DNA of 64,000 nucleotides from Bacillus dicomae (GCF_006494425.1 NZ_VHIV01000001.1:434001-498000), one strand, 5' to 3'; positions 25,928 through 35,461 are shown, counted from the first letter of the stretch. Notes: a model not told the origin generated them from the letters alone. Made by a program: numbers and translations.

Positions 25928-26520
25928 TCGCAAATTCCCCCTTTGTCTGTCTGTATGTTTATTGTATGAGATAAAAGATAAAAAAGAAAGAAATGTCAGA
26001 AAAATGTTCGGTTTATTTTAGAAATCTTATAGACATGGATGCGAATGTTTGTTAAGATAAGAACAAATGTTCTTTGGAATTCTCACTTAGATAGTCTTAC
26101 ATTTCTTAATTGATTTATCAGGAAAAGGTAAGAAAACGTTCTCTTTTTCATAGGGAAGATTATGAGAAAATAACTATATATCACATGAAAAATCTATGGA
26201 AAGCAAGTGTTAAGAGGATTGAAGGTTATTGTTAAAGAACAGTTGATGTACGTGTGATCATGTTACATAGCAGTGGAATACACGGAAGAGTTTTCTCAAT
26301 TAGAAGGAAATTTACTGTATATTTCTTGCAAAATCTATTGTATAATGATTATAGAAGTTACTTATTAAAAGTAATTGTTGTTTGCTAAAAGTTGTTGCTT
26401 ACATGAAATGCGATTTTTTTACTTTGTTTTAAGACAAGGTATCGCGAAAAATTGCTGAATTTAGAAATTTAAACTGTAATTAGTACAGAATTTGTACTCT
26501 TTAAGGAGAGTGAGCTTTGT
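25928..26520. other. 593-bp intergenic region upstream of spx
   Basis: A long AT-rich leader region with no ORF. It contains a LexA-box-like palindrome (26060-26073) and a perfect TATAAT at 26341-26346 whose -35 is unclear. B. subtilis spx is read from several promoters, and a region this long would allow the same, but I cannot assign sigma factors. No riboswitch was recognised. Confidence 0.5.
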
Positions 26521-26916
26521 ATGGTAACATTATATAGTTCTCCAAGCTGTACGTCTTGTAGAAAGGCGAAATTATGGCTAGAGGAAAATCATATTCCTTA
26601 TACAGAACGTAATATTTTCTCAGATCCATTAACGATTGAGGAAATTAAAGAGATTTTACGTATGACAGAAAGCGGAACGGATGAGATTATTTCTACTCGT
26701 TCGAAAGTTTTCCAAGAATTAAATGTAAACTTAGAGTCTTTACCACTTCAAGATTTATATAAGATGATTCGTGACTATCCAGGGATTTTACGTCGTCCAA
26801 TTATGATTGACGAGAAACGCCTTCAAGTAGGTTACAATGAAGACGAAATCCGCCGTTTCTTACCACGTACAGTAAGAACGTTCCAATTACGTGAAGCACA
26901 GCGTCTTGTAAATTAA
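26521..26916 (+). CDS. spx: Spx, redox-sensing transcriptional regulator
   Basis: A 131-residue ArsC-fold protein that binds the RNA polymerase alpha C-terminal domain and turns on thiol-stress genes. The redox switch C10-T-S-C13, Gly52 and Arg92 (in LRRP), all needed for polymerase contact and sensing in B. subtilis Spx, are intact. The C-terminus ends in REAQRLVN, where ClpXP recognises the protein. Its adaptor SpxH is encoded 7 kb downstream. B. anthracis-type genomes have two Spx paralogues and I cannot say which this is. RBS AAGGAGAG precedes the ATG. Confidence 0.96.
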   Translation: MVTLYSSPSCTSCRKAKLWLEENHIPYTERNIFSDPLTIEEIKEILRMTESGTDEIISTRSKVFQELNVNLESLPLQDLYKMIRDYPGILRRPIMIDEKRLQVGYNEDEIRRFLPRTVRTFQLREAQRLVN

Positions 26917-26929
26917 TTATAATAATATG

Positions 26930-26966
26930 AAAACCTTCTACCTATTATATAGTAGAAGGTTTTTTT
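26930..26966. terminator. Bidirectional terminator between spx and the TerC gene
   Basis: AAAACCTTCTAC / GTAGAAGGTTTT with an A/T-rich loop and a seven-T run; the convergent gene ends at 26965. Confidence 0.85.
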
Positions 26967-27639
26967 AATGTTTCACATTTCGTAATCGAACTTGTTGAAC
27001 GATAAAGCCGATGCATAAAATGGTGAAAATAAACAAGTACGGAATGCTTGCAGTGAAACTTGGGTTGTTATGAAAAAAGGTTGCAAGTCTGTCTTCATGT
27101 GTGACCATTTTTCCTGCTGTATAAGCGAGAATTGCTGCCCCGCAATAGATGAGGAATGGAAAGCGTTCCATAAGTATTAAAATGAGTTTGCTGCCCCAAA
27201 TAATGATCGGGATAGAAATGAGTAAGCCGATTATTACGAGTAAAAATCTTCCGTGAGCTGCCCCTGCAATGGCAATAACGTTGTCAAATCCCATAACAAG
27301 GTCCGCGAATACAATTGTACGCACAGCTTGAAATAAAGTTGTTTTTCCTTGAATAGAAGAAAGATCGTTGCTATTATCAGTTAGTAAATTTACTGCAATT
27401 AATGTAAGTAAAACGCCCCCGATAAGTTGCAGAAATGGAATGTCGAGTAAATATACAGCTAGTATAGTAAGGAAAATTCTTAGTACGATTGCTAAAAGAG
27501 TACCGATCAAAATGGCTTTATTTCGCTTGGATTCAGGTAAATTTCGGCTCGCTAGTGCGATGACGATTGCGTTGTCACCACCTAATACAACATCGATACC
27601 GACAATCATTAGTACAGATGTTAAAAACTCTAAGTCCAT
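26965..27639 (-). CDS. TerC family membrane protein (YjbE-like)
   Basis: A 224-residue protein with about seven hydrophobic helices. It carries the two TerC acidic motifs, VVLGGDNAIVIALASR near residue 17 and DLVMGFDNVIAIAGAA near residue 112. B. subtilis relatives (YceF, YkoY) are linked to manganese export and metalation of secreted enzymes; YjbE in this genomic position is a paralogue of less certain role. RBS GGAGG lies 8 nt from the ATG. No manganese riboswitch motif is seen upstream. Confidence 0.88.
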   Translation of the reverse strand: MDLEFLTSVLMIVGIDVVLGGDNAIVIALASRNLPESKRNKAILIGTLLAIVLRIFLTILAVYLLDIPFLQLIGGVLLTLIAVNLLTDNSNDLSSIQGKTTLFQAVRTIVFADLVMGFDNVIAIAGAAHGRFLLVIIGLLISIPIIIWGSKLILILMERFPFLIYCGAAILAYTAGKMVTHEDRLATFFHNNPSFTASIPYLFIFTILCIGFIVQQVRLRNVKH

Positions 27640-27979
27640 TCGTCTGCCTCCATTTATGATGTTTTAATAAGCGAACTATATGTATGTGGTGAAGAGAAAC
27701 TAAACCATCTTCTCTAATAAAAGTTTCACTTTATTACAGTGTACGGGGGAAGGTGGAAATGTATGTCCAAATTTTTTATGAGTGAGAAATCGCTATAATG
27801 ATATATTTGCGTAGATGGTCGAATAAAGCTAGGTATATAACTATTTTTGTAAAATAAATCGATTTTATTTCCATTCTGGAGAATCTTATCATAAAATGAG
27901 AGTACAAGAATCTATTGATTTGTCATATGAGTGGGGAATCCCTTCATAACAATTCTAAGCAGGAAGGGAGAGTTGTATT
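27640..27979. other. 340-bp divergent intergenic region between the TerC gene and mecA
   Basis: AT-rich with no ORF. It contains an imperfect palindrome around AAATAAATCGATTTTATTT (about 27853-27871) in front of the mecA leader. I could not define either promoter with confidence. Confidence 0.4.
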
Positions 27980-28663
27980 TTGGATATTGAAAGAATTAAT
28001 GACCATACGATGAAATTTTTTATTACGTACATTGATATAGAGGACAGAGGGTTTAATCGTGAAGAGATTTGGTACGACCGCGAACGAAGTGAGGAGCTCT
28101 TTTGGGAGATGATGGACGAAGCTCGTGATCATGATGATTTCTTTATTGATGGACCGTTATGGATTCAAGTGCAAGCAGTCGATAAAGGGATTGAAGTACT
28201 TGTAACGAAAGCAGAGCTTTCAAAGGATGGACAAAAGTTAGAACTACCAATAGGTGTAGATAAAATTATAGACATTCCTCTAGATGAAGGCATTGAATCA
28301 TTATTCCAGCAAGAATTAGTGGAAGAGGTAGAAGAACAAGCAGGCACAAACTTTAACGAAGATGGTACGTTTGGCTTTTTAATTAAGTTTAATGATTTGG
28401 AAGATGTCATTTCATTAAGCCACCGTCTTATCTTTGAAGATATAAAAGATGAGCTGTATTCATTTGAGAACCGCTATTATGTATATGTGGAATTCGATGA
28501 AGTGCTACATGATGAAGAAGAAATTGATCGTATTTTAAGTATTGTTTTAGAGTACGGAGAAGAATCAACTTTAACAATTCATCGTGTAAGTGAGTATGGG
28601 AAACAAATTGTGAAAGAGCATGCGCTTGAAACAATTCGCAATAATTTTCCTGCTAAAACGTAG
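27980..28663 (+). CDS. mecA: MecA, adaptor protein for ClpC
   Basis: A 227-residue adaptor that delivers ComK and other substrates to ClpCP and also promotes ClpC hexamer assembly. The N-terminal substrate-binding domain (MDIERINDHTMKFFITYIDI) is joined by an acidic linker (VEEVEEQAGT, about 115) to a C-terminal ClpC-binding domain. The start is TTG at 27980, with GGAAGGGAGAG 7 nt upstream; B. subtilis MecA has a similar N-terminus. It is followed at once by a terminator. Confidence 0.95.
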   Translation: MDIERINDHTMKFFITYIDIEDRGFNREEIWYDRERSEELFWEMMDEARDHDDFFIDGPLWIQVQAVDKGIEVLVTKAELSKDGQKLELPIGVDKIIDIPLDEGIESLFQQELVEEVEEQAGTNFNEDGTFGFLIKFNDLEDVISLSHRLIFEDIKDELYSFENRYYVYVEFDEVLHDEEEIDRILSIVLEYGEESTLTIHRVSEYGKQIVKEHALETIRNNFPAKT

Positions 28664-28695
28664 GCCGATTTCTGTAGTATGAAATCGGCTTTTTA
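28664..28695 (+). terminator. Terminator of mecA
   Basis: GCCGATTTC / GAAATCGGC with an 8-nt loop and five T's, directly after the stop codon. Confidence 0.82.
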
Positions 28696-28735
28696 TATGA
28701 AGAATAGGAAAGCTTTCTTAGTAAGGAGGTAAGAG

Positions 28736-30280
28736 ATGAAAAATACGTTAAAGTTGATTTTCTTTGTGCTGCTATTGTTCGCATTATTTGTTTCGTTACG
28801 TATGTTTATTGATGTAGCATTTTATTCGGATGTAATTGGGATAAAAGATGTTTCGATTCTAGGTATTATTAGTATTTTATTTACGGTATCTGCATTTTTA
28901 ATTGGCTGCGTGATTTTCTTAGAGAACCGTCATCCGTCTAAAACACTTACATGGCTCATTGTTTTAGGTATTTTTCCGGTATTTGGATTCTTCGCTTATT
29001 TATTATTTGGACAGAATTTTCGGAGGAAGAGAATGTTCCAAAAGAAGGCGTTGCTCGATGAACAAGCGTTTTTACAATATAAGGGACATGAAGATTACGA
29101 AGAACGAATTTTGCGCAATCATAAGCATCAAGAGCTGTTATTTCGTTTAGCGGACCGCTTAGGTGCTTTAAATATTTCATTTCAAACTGAAACGAGAACA
29201 TTAACAAATGGGGATGAAACGTTTCAGGCCATTTTAGACGGATTGAAACGAGCGAAACATCACATTCATATGGAATATTACATTGTGCGTGATGATAAGC
29301 TTGGAACAGAAATTAAAGATATTTTAATACAAAAATCAAAAGAGGGCGTAGTCGTTCGTTTTTTATATGATGCGGTTGGGAGTTTTAAATTATCAAAATC
29401 GTATATTGAAGAATTAAACGACGCAGGTGTCGAAATGATTCCGTTCTTCCCTGTGCGCTTCCCGATTTTAAACGATAAAATTAATTATCGAAATCACCGA
29501 AAAATCGTTATTATTGATGGGAATGAAGGGTTTGTAGGTGGATTAAATATTGGTGATGAATATTTAGGGAAGGATAAGTACTTCGGCTTTTGGCGAGACA
29601 CGCATTTATATTTGCGTGGTGAGGCTGTTCAAAGCTTGCAGCTTATTTTCCTTCAAGATTGGTTTTATATGACTGGTGAGGCTGTGCTAGCCCCTGAATA
29701 TTTACAAGCGAAAGCAGTTGAGGGGGAGCATTGGGGAGGTGTACAACTCGTTGCAGGTGGGCCGGATAATAAATGGGAAACAATTAAACATTTATATTTT
29801 GCCATGATTTCTTCTGCGCGGAAATCCATTTGGATTGCGACGCCTTATTTCATTCCAGATGATGATATTTTATCTGCATTAAAGGTAGCTGCACTTGCTG
29901 GTATTGATGTTCGTTTGTTAATGCCGAGTAAACCTGATAAGCGCACTGTCTTTTACGCATCGAGATCGTACTTCCCAGAGCTTTTAGATGCAGGGGTAAA
30001 GATATATGAATACGAAAAAGGTTTTCTTCATAGTAAAGTTGTCATTGTTGATTCTGATTTAGCTTCAATTGGGACGGCTAATATGGATATGAGAAGTTTT
30101 CATTTGAATTTTGAAGTAAATGCCTTTTTATATGATACAGATAGCATTCGAAAACTTGTTCAAGATTTTAAAGATGATTTAGAAGAATCCAGTGAAATTC
30201 ACGTCGATCGTTTTCATAAAAGGCGTCTTCATAGACGAATTGTTGAATCAACGTACCGGCTATTATCGCCTTTACTATAA
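28736..30280 (+). CDS. cls: Cardiolipin synthase
   Basis: A 514-residue membrane-bound phospholipase D-superfamily enzyme that condenses two phosphatidylglycerols to cardiolipin. Two N-terminal helices (about 4-24 and 36-60) anchor it. Two HxKxxxxD active-site motifs follow, HRKIVIID (from His254) and HSKVVIVD (from His432), each with the downstream G-G/G-T residues. RBS AAGGAGG precedes the ATG. Bacilli have several cls paralogues; this one sits between mecA and coiA and is probably monocistronic. Confidence 0.93.
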   Translation: MKNTLKLIFFVLLLFALFVSLRMFIDVAFYSDVIGIKDVSILGIISILFTVSAFLIGCVIFLENRHPSKTLTWLIVLGIFPVFGFFAYLLFGQNFRRKRMFQKKALLDEQAFLQYKGHEDYEERILRNHKHQELLFRLADRLGALNISFQTETRTLTNGDETFQAILDGLKRAKHHIHMEYYIVRDDKLGTEIKDILIQKSKEGVVVRFLYDAVGSFKLSKSYIEELNDAGVEMIPFFPVRFPILNDKINYRNHRKIVIIDGNEGFVGGLNIGDEYLGKDKYFGFWRDTHLYLRGEAVQSLQLIFLQDWFYMTGEAVLAPEYLQAKAVEGEHWGGVQLVAGGPDNKWETIKHLYFAMISSARKSIWIATPYFIPDDDILSALKVAALAGIDVRLLMPSKPDKRTVFYASRSYFPELLDAGVKIYEYEKGFLHSKVVIVDSDLASIGTANMDMRSFHLNFEVNAFLYDTDSIRKLVQDFKDDLEESSEIHVDRFHKRRLHRRIVESTYRLLSPLL

Positions 30281-30316
30281 AAAGAGATGTCCCAAATTGG
30301 GACATCTCTTTTTTAA
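30279..30316 (+). terminator. Terminator of cls
   Basis: AAAAAGAGATGTCCCAA / TTGGGACATCTCTTTTT, a nearly perfect palindrome with a T-run. Confidence 0.9.
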
Positions 30317-30360
30317 AAGGAATTTGTAATAAATTGTAGAATATAAGGAGCTGAAAGGGT

Positions 30361-31605
30361 GTGATTAAGATGTTTATTGCCAAAAGAGAAAATGGAGAAA
30401 AAATCCATCTGCTTTATCATCATAATGAAGAACTTTTACACCGTATGCGTAAAAGGGAAAGTTTCTTTTGCGTAGCTTGCGGGAAGGAAGTACTAATGAG
30501 ATTAGGAAAACAAAAAAAGTGGCATTTTGCTCATAAGAAAGTGGATTCATGTTTAGCCTTTTATGAGGCAGAATCTATGTATCATATGCACGGTAAAGAA
30601 TTATTATATAGGTGGTTTAAACGTCAAAACTTTCATGCAGATATAGAGCATTATCTCCCAGAGATTCAGCAACGACCTGATATTTTCATAGAGAGAGCAG
30701 GGAGAAAAATTGCGATTGAATATCAATGCTCGAATCTTTCCGTAGAGCAGTTGTACAAGCGAACATATTCGTATTGGCGAGCTGGTATACAGGTTATCTG
30801 GATCATTGGTGGAAATCAATTGAAAAAACAATCTGCATATTGGATGAAATTCTCCTCACTCATGGCTTTCTCCTTACAATCTTATCCTCAGCCACTTCTT
30901 ATTTTCTTCTGTTCAAAACAAAAATCATTTATGAAATGCACATGTATCACTTCATTTTCTACAAACGTCTCTTTCTCACATATTATATATTTACGACTTG
31001 ATACAACTACTTTTCAAATGCTCTTTTCTCCTGTTCCTTTCCAAAAGGAAATATTAGACCGAGAATGGAAGAAACGAAAGGATTATTTTCGTCAAAACGC
31101 TTTGCCCATTTGGAATTATAATTATAAGTCACTATTACGCCTCTTATATCAATGTAAATGTACCCCAGCAAATTTTCCTTCTGAAATTGGTGTGCCGCTC
31201 CCGTCTTCATTTGCTTTTCAAACAAATCCATTTATATGGCAAGCTTATATATATATGAAGTGTATAGGTGAGCTTGCGATAGGGGATTGTATTTCCCTCG
31301 AGTATGTGTGTAGTTATATAAAAAAGTATACGAAAAGGCGTATACTCCCGTACTTTTCACAGCATATATGGAAAGTGGCGATTACGGAATATATGACATT
31401 TTTATGTTATGCAGGTGTATTACAGAAAGTAGGGACTTATAAGTACCAGAAAATAAGGGGGATCGTTATATTAAAAACAGAGGAGGAAGTTATGAAATAT
31501 GATGAAATTTGCTTAGCGTATGCCTTATCTTTATTTGAGGCAAAGTACAACATGAGAGAAGGAAAAGGGGATATAATAAAGACTGATCGTGAAGGAATTA
31601 CATAA
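30361..31605 (+). CDS. coiA: CoiA, competence-associated nuclease-like protein
   Basis: A 414-residue protein of the CoiA family, needed for full transformation and recombination of incoming DNA in B. subtilis and pneumococci. An N-terminal zinc-finger-like element has FFCVACGKEV followed by HFAHKK. It is followed by a PD-(D/E)xK nuclease-like core with RPDIFIERAGRKIAIEYQCS (about 105-124) and SYWRAGIQVIWIIGG. The start is either GTG 30361 (AAGGAG 10 nt upstream) or ATG 30370 (AAAGGG 10 nt upstream). Gene order mecA, coiA, pepF matches B. subtilis. The region after residue 170 is less familiar and unusually rich in Phe, Tyr and Ser. Confidence 0.88.
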   Translation: MIKMFIAKRENGEKIHLLYHHNEELLHRMRKRESFFCVACGKEVLMRLGKQKKWHFAHKKVDSCLAFYEAESMYHMHGKELLYRWFKRQNFHADIEHYLPEIQQRPDIFIERAGRKIAIEYQCSNLSVEQLYKRTYSYWRAGIQVIWIIGGNQLKKQSAYWMKFSSLMAFSLQSYPQPLLIFFCSKQKSFMKCTCITSFSTNVSFSHIIYLRLDTTTFQMLFSPVPFQKEILDREWKKRKDYFRQNALPIWNYNYKSLLRLLYQCKCTPANFPSEIGVPLPSSFAFQTNPFIWQAYIYMKCIGELAIGDCISLEYVCSYIKKYTKRRILPYFSQHIWKVAITEYMTFLCYAGVLQKVGTYKYQKIRGIVILKTEEEVMKYDEICLAYALSLFEAKYNMREGKGDIIKTDREGIT

Positions 31606-31655
31606 GAAAAATCGAATTGTATGTAAGTAGAGATATTTAAAGGAGGGCTTAAAGG

Positions 31656-33482
31656 ATGTCTGAACAAAATACAGCAAAAACATTACCAGATCGCAACGAG
31701 ATTGAAGAATCAAGTACGTGGCGATTAGAAGATATTTTCCAAACAGATGCAGAGTGGGAAAAAGAATTCCAAGCTATTAAAGAGTTATTACCGAAGTTAA
31801 CTGAATTTAAAGGGAAACTTGGTGATTCTGCGAACAATTTACTTGAAGCATTGCAATATGAAGATGAAATTTCAATGCGATTAGGTAAGCTATATACATA
31901 TGCACATATGCGTTACGATCAAGATACAACAAACTCTGTGTATCAAGCGTTAAATGACCGTGCGACAAATTTATATTCACAAGTATCTAGTAGCACAGCA
32001 TATATTGTACCTGAAATTTTATCGATTTCAGAAGATACACTGCAAACATTCTTAAAAGAAAATAGAGACTTAAGTGTATATGAACATGCATTAGAGGAAA
32101 TTACGCGCCAACGTCCGCACGTATTATCTGAAGCGGAAGAGGCTTTATTAGCAGAAGCATCTGAAGTAATGAGTGCGTCAAGTAATACATTTGGTATGTT
32201 GAATAATGCGGATTTGAAATTCCCATCTATTAAAGGTGAGGATGGAGAAGAAGTAGAAATTACACATGGTCGTTACATTCAGTTTTTAGAAAGTGATGAT
32301 CGTCGTGTACGCGAGGATGCATTTAAAGCTGTATATGAAACATACGGAAAATATAAGAACACATTTGCAAGTACGTTAAGCGGAGCTGTGAAGCGTAATA
32401 ATTTCAATGCACGCGTTCGTAAATATGATTCTGCACGTCAAGCAGCATTAAGTAATAATAATATCCCTGAAGCGGTGTATGATCAACTTGTTGAATCTGT
32501 AAATGATAATTTACACTTGCTACATCGTTACATTGATATTCGTAAGCGTGCACTAGGGCTTGATGAGCTTCATATGTATGATTTATATACACCACTTGTA
32601 CCAGAAGTGAAAATGAACGTGAAGTATGAAGAAGCACAAGACATGTTATTAAAGTCTTTACATGTACTTGGTGATGAGTATGTTGATATTTTAAAAGAAG
32701 CATATGAAAATCGCTGGGTAGATGTGTATGAGAATAAAGGAAAACGAAGCGGAGCATATTCATCTGGTGCATATGGAACAAATCCTTATATTTTAATGAA
32801 CTGGCACGATAATGTAAATAATTTATTTACACTTGCTCATGAGTTTGGTCATTCTGTGCATAGTTACTATACAAGAAAAACGCAGCCACATGTATACGGT
32901 GATTATTCAATCTTCGTTGCGGAAGTAGCATCAACTTGTAATGAAGCGCTGCTAAACGATTATTTATTAAAAACGACAGAAGATAAGAAAGAGCGTCTAT
33001 ACTTATTAAATCATTATTTAGAAGGATTCCGTGGTACTGTATTCCGTCAAACGATGTTTGCAGAGTTTGAGCATATTATTCATAAGAAAGTACAAGAGGG
33101 ACATGCGGTAACACCGGATATGTTAACGGAGATCTATTATGATTTAAATAAGAAATATTTCGGTGATGCTTTAGTAATCGATGAAGAAATTGGTTTAGAG
33201 TGGTCTCGTATTCCGCACTTCTACTACAACTATTACGTATACCAATACGCAACAGGATTTAGTGCAGCAACGGCTCTATCTAAACAAATTTTAGAAGAAG
33301 GGCAACCAGCAGTAGAACGTTACATTAATGAGTTCTTAAAAGCAGGAAGCTCAGATTATCCAATTGAAGTGCTGAAAAAAGCTGGAGTAGATATGGCGTC
33401 ACCAGAACCGGTAAAAGAAGCATTGCAAGTATTTGAAGAGAAATTAAATGAATTAGAAGCATTATTATTTGAAGATAAGTAA
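31656..33482 (+). CDS. pepF: Oligoendopeptidase F (M3 family)
   Basis: A 608-residue zinc metallopeptidase that degrades short peptides in the cytoplasm, including those brought in by Opp. The zinc site is HEFGH (H395-E396, H399), and the third ligand Glu is in the AEVASTCNEAL helix. The length is typical for PepF/YjbG. The RBS AAAGGAGGG lies about 11 nt from the ATG. It is close behind coiA (50 bp) with no terminator between, so co-transcription is likely. In B. subtilis, YjbG overproduction inhibits sporulation by degrading PhrA-type signals (family knowledge). Confidence 0.95.
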   Translation: MSEQNTAKTLPDRNEIEESSTWRLEDIFQTDAEWEKEFQAIKELLPKLTEFKGKLGDSANNLLEALQYEDEISMRLGKLYTYAHMRYDQDTTNSVYQALNDRATNLYSQVSSSTAYIVPEILSISEDTLQTFLKENRDLSVYEHALEEITRQRPHVLSEAEEALLAEASEVMSASSNTFGMLNNADLKFPSIKGEDGEEVEITHGRYIQFLESDDRRVREDAFKAVYETYGKYKNTFASTLSGAVKRNNFNARVRKYDSARQAALSNNNIPEAVYDQLVESVNDNLHLLHRYIDIRKRALGLDELHMYDLYTPLVPEVKMNVKYEEAQDMLLKSLHVLGDEYVDILKEAYENRWVDVYENKGKRSGAYSSGAYGTNPYILMNWHDNVNNLFTLAHEFGHSVHSYYTRKTQPHVYGDYSIFVAEVASTCNEALLNDYLLKTTEDKKERLYLLNHYLEGFRGTVFRQTMFAEFEHIIHKKVQEGHAVTPDMLTEIYYDLNKKYFGDALVIDEEIGLEWSRIPHFYYNYYVYQYATGFSAATALSKQILEEGQPAVERYINEFLKAGSSDYPIEVLKKAGVDMASPEPVKEALQVFEEKLNELEALLFEDK

Positions 33483-33484
33483 AC

Positions 33485-33517
33485 AAAAAGACGAGGGATT
33501 TCCCTTCGTCTTTTTAT
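33485..33517 (+). terminator. Terminator of pepF
   Basis: AAAAGACGAGGG / CCCTTCGTCTTTTT with one mismatch, an ATTT loop and a T-run. Confidence 0.82.
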
Positions 33518-33602
33518 TTACATGTTATTTTGTCGGTATTTGTCGAAGGGATACGATGAATTTCCTTATTTGTTCTAAATAAGAAGGTAGTTTTCCAGTT
33601 TA

Positions 33603-33776
33603 TTAAAACCCTTTAAATCTTTTTTTATGGTTGAAATAAGAGAGAGCGATGACAATGACTCCAAATAAAAGAGGGAAGGCAATAATTTTAGGAAAAGCTT
33701 GTAGTAGGGAGAGGATGTACAAGAAAAAAGAAACGATGACAGCTAGAATGATAAGTAAAATATACGTTTTTTTCAT
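33603..33776 (-). CDS. Small two-helix membrane protein
   Basis: A 57-residue protein with two hydrophobic helices (about 3-27 and 31-50) and a basic C-terminus (NHKKRFKGF). I do not recognise a family. The ATG at 33776 follows GGAGGTG at 7 nt; a further in-frame ATG at 33791 overlaps that RBS and is rejected. It lies alone between pepF and spxH. Confidence 0.65.
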   Translation of the reverse strand: MKKTYILLIILAVIVSFFLYILSLLQAFPKIIAFPLLFGVIVIALSYFNHKKRFKGF

Positions 33777-33866
33777 ACAGAACACCTCCAAAATAGCTTT
33801 TTTATAGCTTATTCAAAAATGAAAACGTTTAGAATGTGACAAAAGTGTGAATTTCGACAAAAGGGG

Positions 33867-34023
33867 TTGTCATCTGACGTCGAATCTTGTAATATAATAA
33901 GCGTGAACGAATTCACATACAAACATATACCCCTTTGTTTGAACGTGAAAATTTCTCCCATCCCCTTTAATATTTTTATAAGCCGTAAAGAAAAAGACCT
34001 GGTGTTTACACCAGGTCTTTTTC
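33867..34023 (+). ncRNA. Candidate small RNA between the small membrane gene and spxH
   Basis: On the plus strand, TTGTCA (33867-33872), 17-nt spacer, TAATAT (33890-33895; an overlapping TATAAT is at 33893-33898) predicts a start near 33902. A strong hairpin and T-run end at 34023. The roughly 120-nt transcript has a GTGAA-CGAA-TTCAC mini-hairpin at its 5' end, no good ORF and no gene in the same direction. Its 3' end would be antisense to the spxH 3' end. Confidence 0.4.
33989..34023. terminator. Bidirectional terminator overlapping the spxH 3' end
   Basis: AAAAAGACCTGGTG / CACCAGGTCTTTTT, with the spxH stop codon in the 4-nt loop (34006-34008) and coding sequence forming one arm. Confidence 0.85.
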
Positions 34024-34893
34024 TATCCATTTCCAATAACGCTCACATTTTACATCAATCATTTGTACTTTTCGTTTCAGTTGTAATTTTTTTAGTTCAC
34101 GCTCGATCTCTTGCTGCGAGCAGTCATATATAAAGGCTACTTCTTTTGAAGATATAAATTGCGTTGCTTCTAGTAACACTTCTAAAGGCGGTAATGGTTC
34201 TGGTTCAATTTCACATTTTACAAGTTCTTTTAATAATTGTACGTATACGTCGTAGGAATAAGTTCCAGCGATTTTAATACCTTCTTCATCTGAATTTGCA
34301 TGAAAAAATACGAGAGAAGGTATTTCTGTAATATGCATCTCATTTGTGAATTTTAAGTCACATTGGAAAGCTTTTTTTGCGCTAGCGGAATGTAGGTCTT
34401 TTTTAAATTCTTCTACATCAATATCACTATCTTTTGCACATGCAAGTAATAATTCGCAGTCAGGGTTTGAGACATTCTCAAGGAAAATGTATTCTTGGAG
34501 TTTGCGCAAAAATTTCGAACCTGCTTTTCTGCCTTGTAACTCCGCTGCCTTAATTGCCATCGAAACTAAATATGGTGTTGATGATGCCTCTTGCATATGT
34601 ACCTTTCCATCACATGAAAAACCTTGTAAACTTGTTGTCTTTTCCCACACAAATCGAATATTAGCAGGTTTATTCCATTTGTGTGAGGAAGCGTTCGTTC
34701 CGTCCACTTTTCCAGTTACGATATGACGAATAGAGAAGTATTTCCCGTATTCAAGCCATAGTTTAATAATAAAGGGTTCAATTTCCCAGCAATCTTTACA
34801 AAGCGGATCAATAAATAAATATGCTTCTACAGACTTATGCTCACATGCGGAAGGAGATGGCATATTGATATGCTTTGCTTCCTGTTTATCCAT
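34006..34893 (-). CDS. spxH: SpxH (YjbH), ClpXP adaptor for Spx degradation
   Basis: A 295-residue DsbA/FrnE-like thioredoxin-fold protein that presents Spx to ClpXP in unstressed cells. The CxxC is C32-K-D-C35 in [15 protein letters not shown], followed by the alpha-helical insert and a second thioredoxin half with the TEIPSLVFF cis-Pro segment. A short His- and Cys-containing N-terminus (about residues 8-18) fits the zinc-binding segment reported for YjbH. It is coupled to yjbI by a TAATG overlap, as in B. subtilis. The last codons form part of its terminator. Confidence 0.93.
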   Translation of the reverse strand: MDKQEAKHINMPSPSACEHKSVEAYLFIDPLCKDCWEIEPFIIKLWLEYGKYFSIRHIVTGKVDGTNASSHKWNKPANIRFVWEKTTSLQGFSCDGKVHMQEASSTPYLVSMAIKAAELQGRKAGSKFLRKLQEYIFLENVSNPDCELLLACAKDSDIDVEEFKKDLHSASAKKAFQCDLKFTNEMHITEIPSLVFFHANSDEEGIKIAGTYSYDVYVQLLKELVKCEIEPEPLPPLEVLLEATQFISSKEVAFIYDCSQQEIERELKKLQLKRKVQMIDVKCERYWKWIEKDLV

Positions 34894-35291
34894 TATATTT
34901 CACCTGTTTCATTTGGAGTATTAACCATATGCTGAGCAGTTAATGCTAAACGTTCAAAAACAAACTCCCTTATATGACCGTGTACTCCTGTGTCATCCAT
35001 TGCTTGCTCCATACATGATAGCCAAGCCTCTGCTCGTTTCGGAGTAATCTCAAACGGAAGATGGCGTGCTCTTAACATAGGATGACCATGTTCTTCAGTG
35101 TACAAATTAGGACCACCTAAATATTGTGTTAAAAATTGCTTCTGCTTCCTAGCTGTTTCTGTTAAATCATCCGGGAAGATGGGAGATAGGTCAGGGTGTT
35201 TGCTGACATAGGAATAAAATGTGTCTACTAATATTGCAATGCATTGTTCACCGCCAATTGCTTCAAATGGTGTCATCGGTTGCTTGCTCAT
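34893..35291 (-). CDS. yjbI: Truncated haemoglobin (group II), YjbI
   Basis: A 132-residue 2-on-2 globin. Features include the N-terminal [20 protein letters not shown] helix pair, the [21 protein letters not shown] segment carrying the proximal His (in RARHLPF) and the Trp in RAEAWLSCM typical of group II. In B. subtilis, YjbI and YjbH act together in protection against thiol and nitrosative stress. The stop overlaps the spxH start by one base, so translation is coupled. The promoter is not obvious. Confidence 0.93.
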   Translation of the reverse strand: MSKQPMTPFEAIGGEQCIAILVDTFYSYVSKHPDLSPIFPDDLTETARKQKQFLTQYLGGPNLYTEEHGHPMLRARHLPFEITPKRAEAWLSCMEQAMDDTGVHGHIREFVFERLALTAQHMVNTPNETGEI

Positions 35292-35432
35292 CCTTTATAA
35301 ACTCCTTTTTCCATGAAATGTATATCTATTGTAGCAATGGAATGTTAGAGAGGGCAAATAAATAGCCTTCATAACGCTCTTTGCTTATTCTACAAATGTA
35401 AAAAATCTTTTCCTTTTAAAAAGTGAGATGTA

Positions 35433-35461
35433 TCCACTAGTAGAACGTATTCACTAGTGGA
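35433..35461. terminator. Hairpin between yjbK and yjbI
   Basis: Perfect TCCACTAGT / ACTAGTGGA stem with an 11-nt loop. Read on the minus strand after yjbK it lacks an immediate T-run, so it may be a weak terminator or mRNA end. Confidence 0.5.

Noticed and set aside
27640-27760. yybP-ykoY manganese riboswitch upstream of the TerC gene
   Set aside because: TerC genes often follow this riboswitch, but I could not find its conserved junction sequences on the minus strand here.
30726-31001. Plus-strand ORF within coiA in another frame
   Set aside because: Overlaps the well-supported coiA frame and has no RBS.
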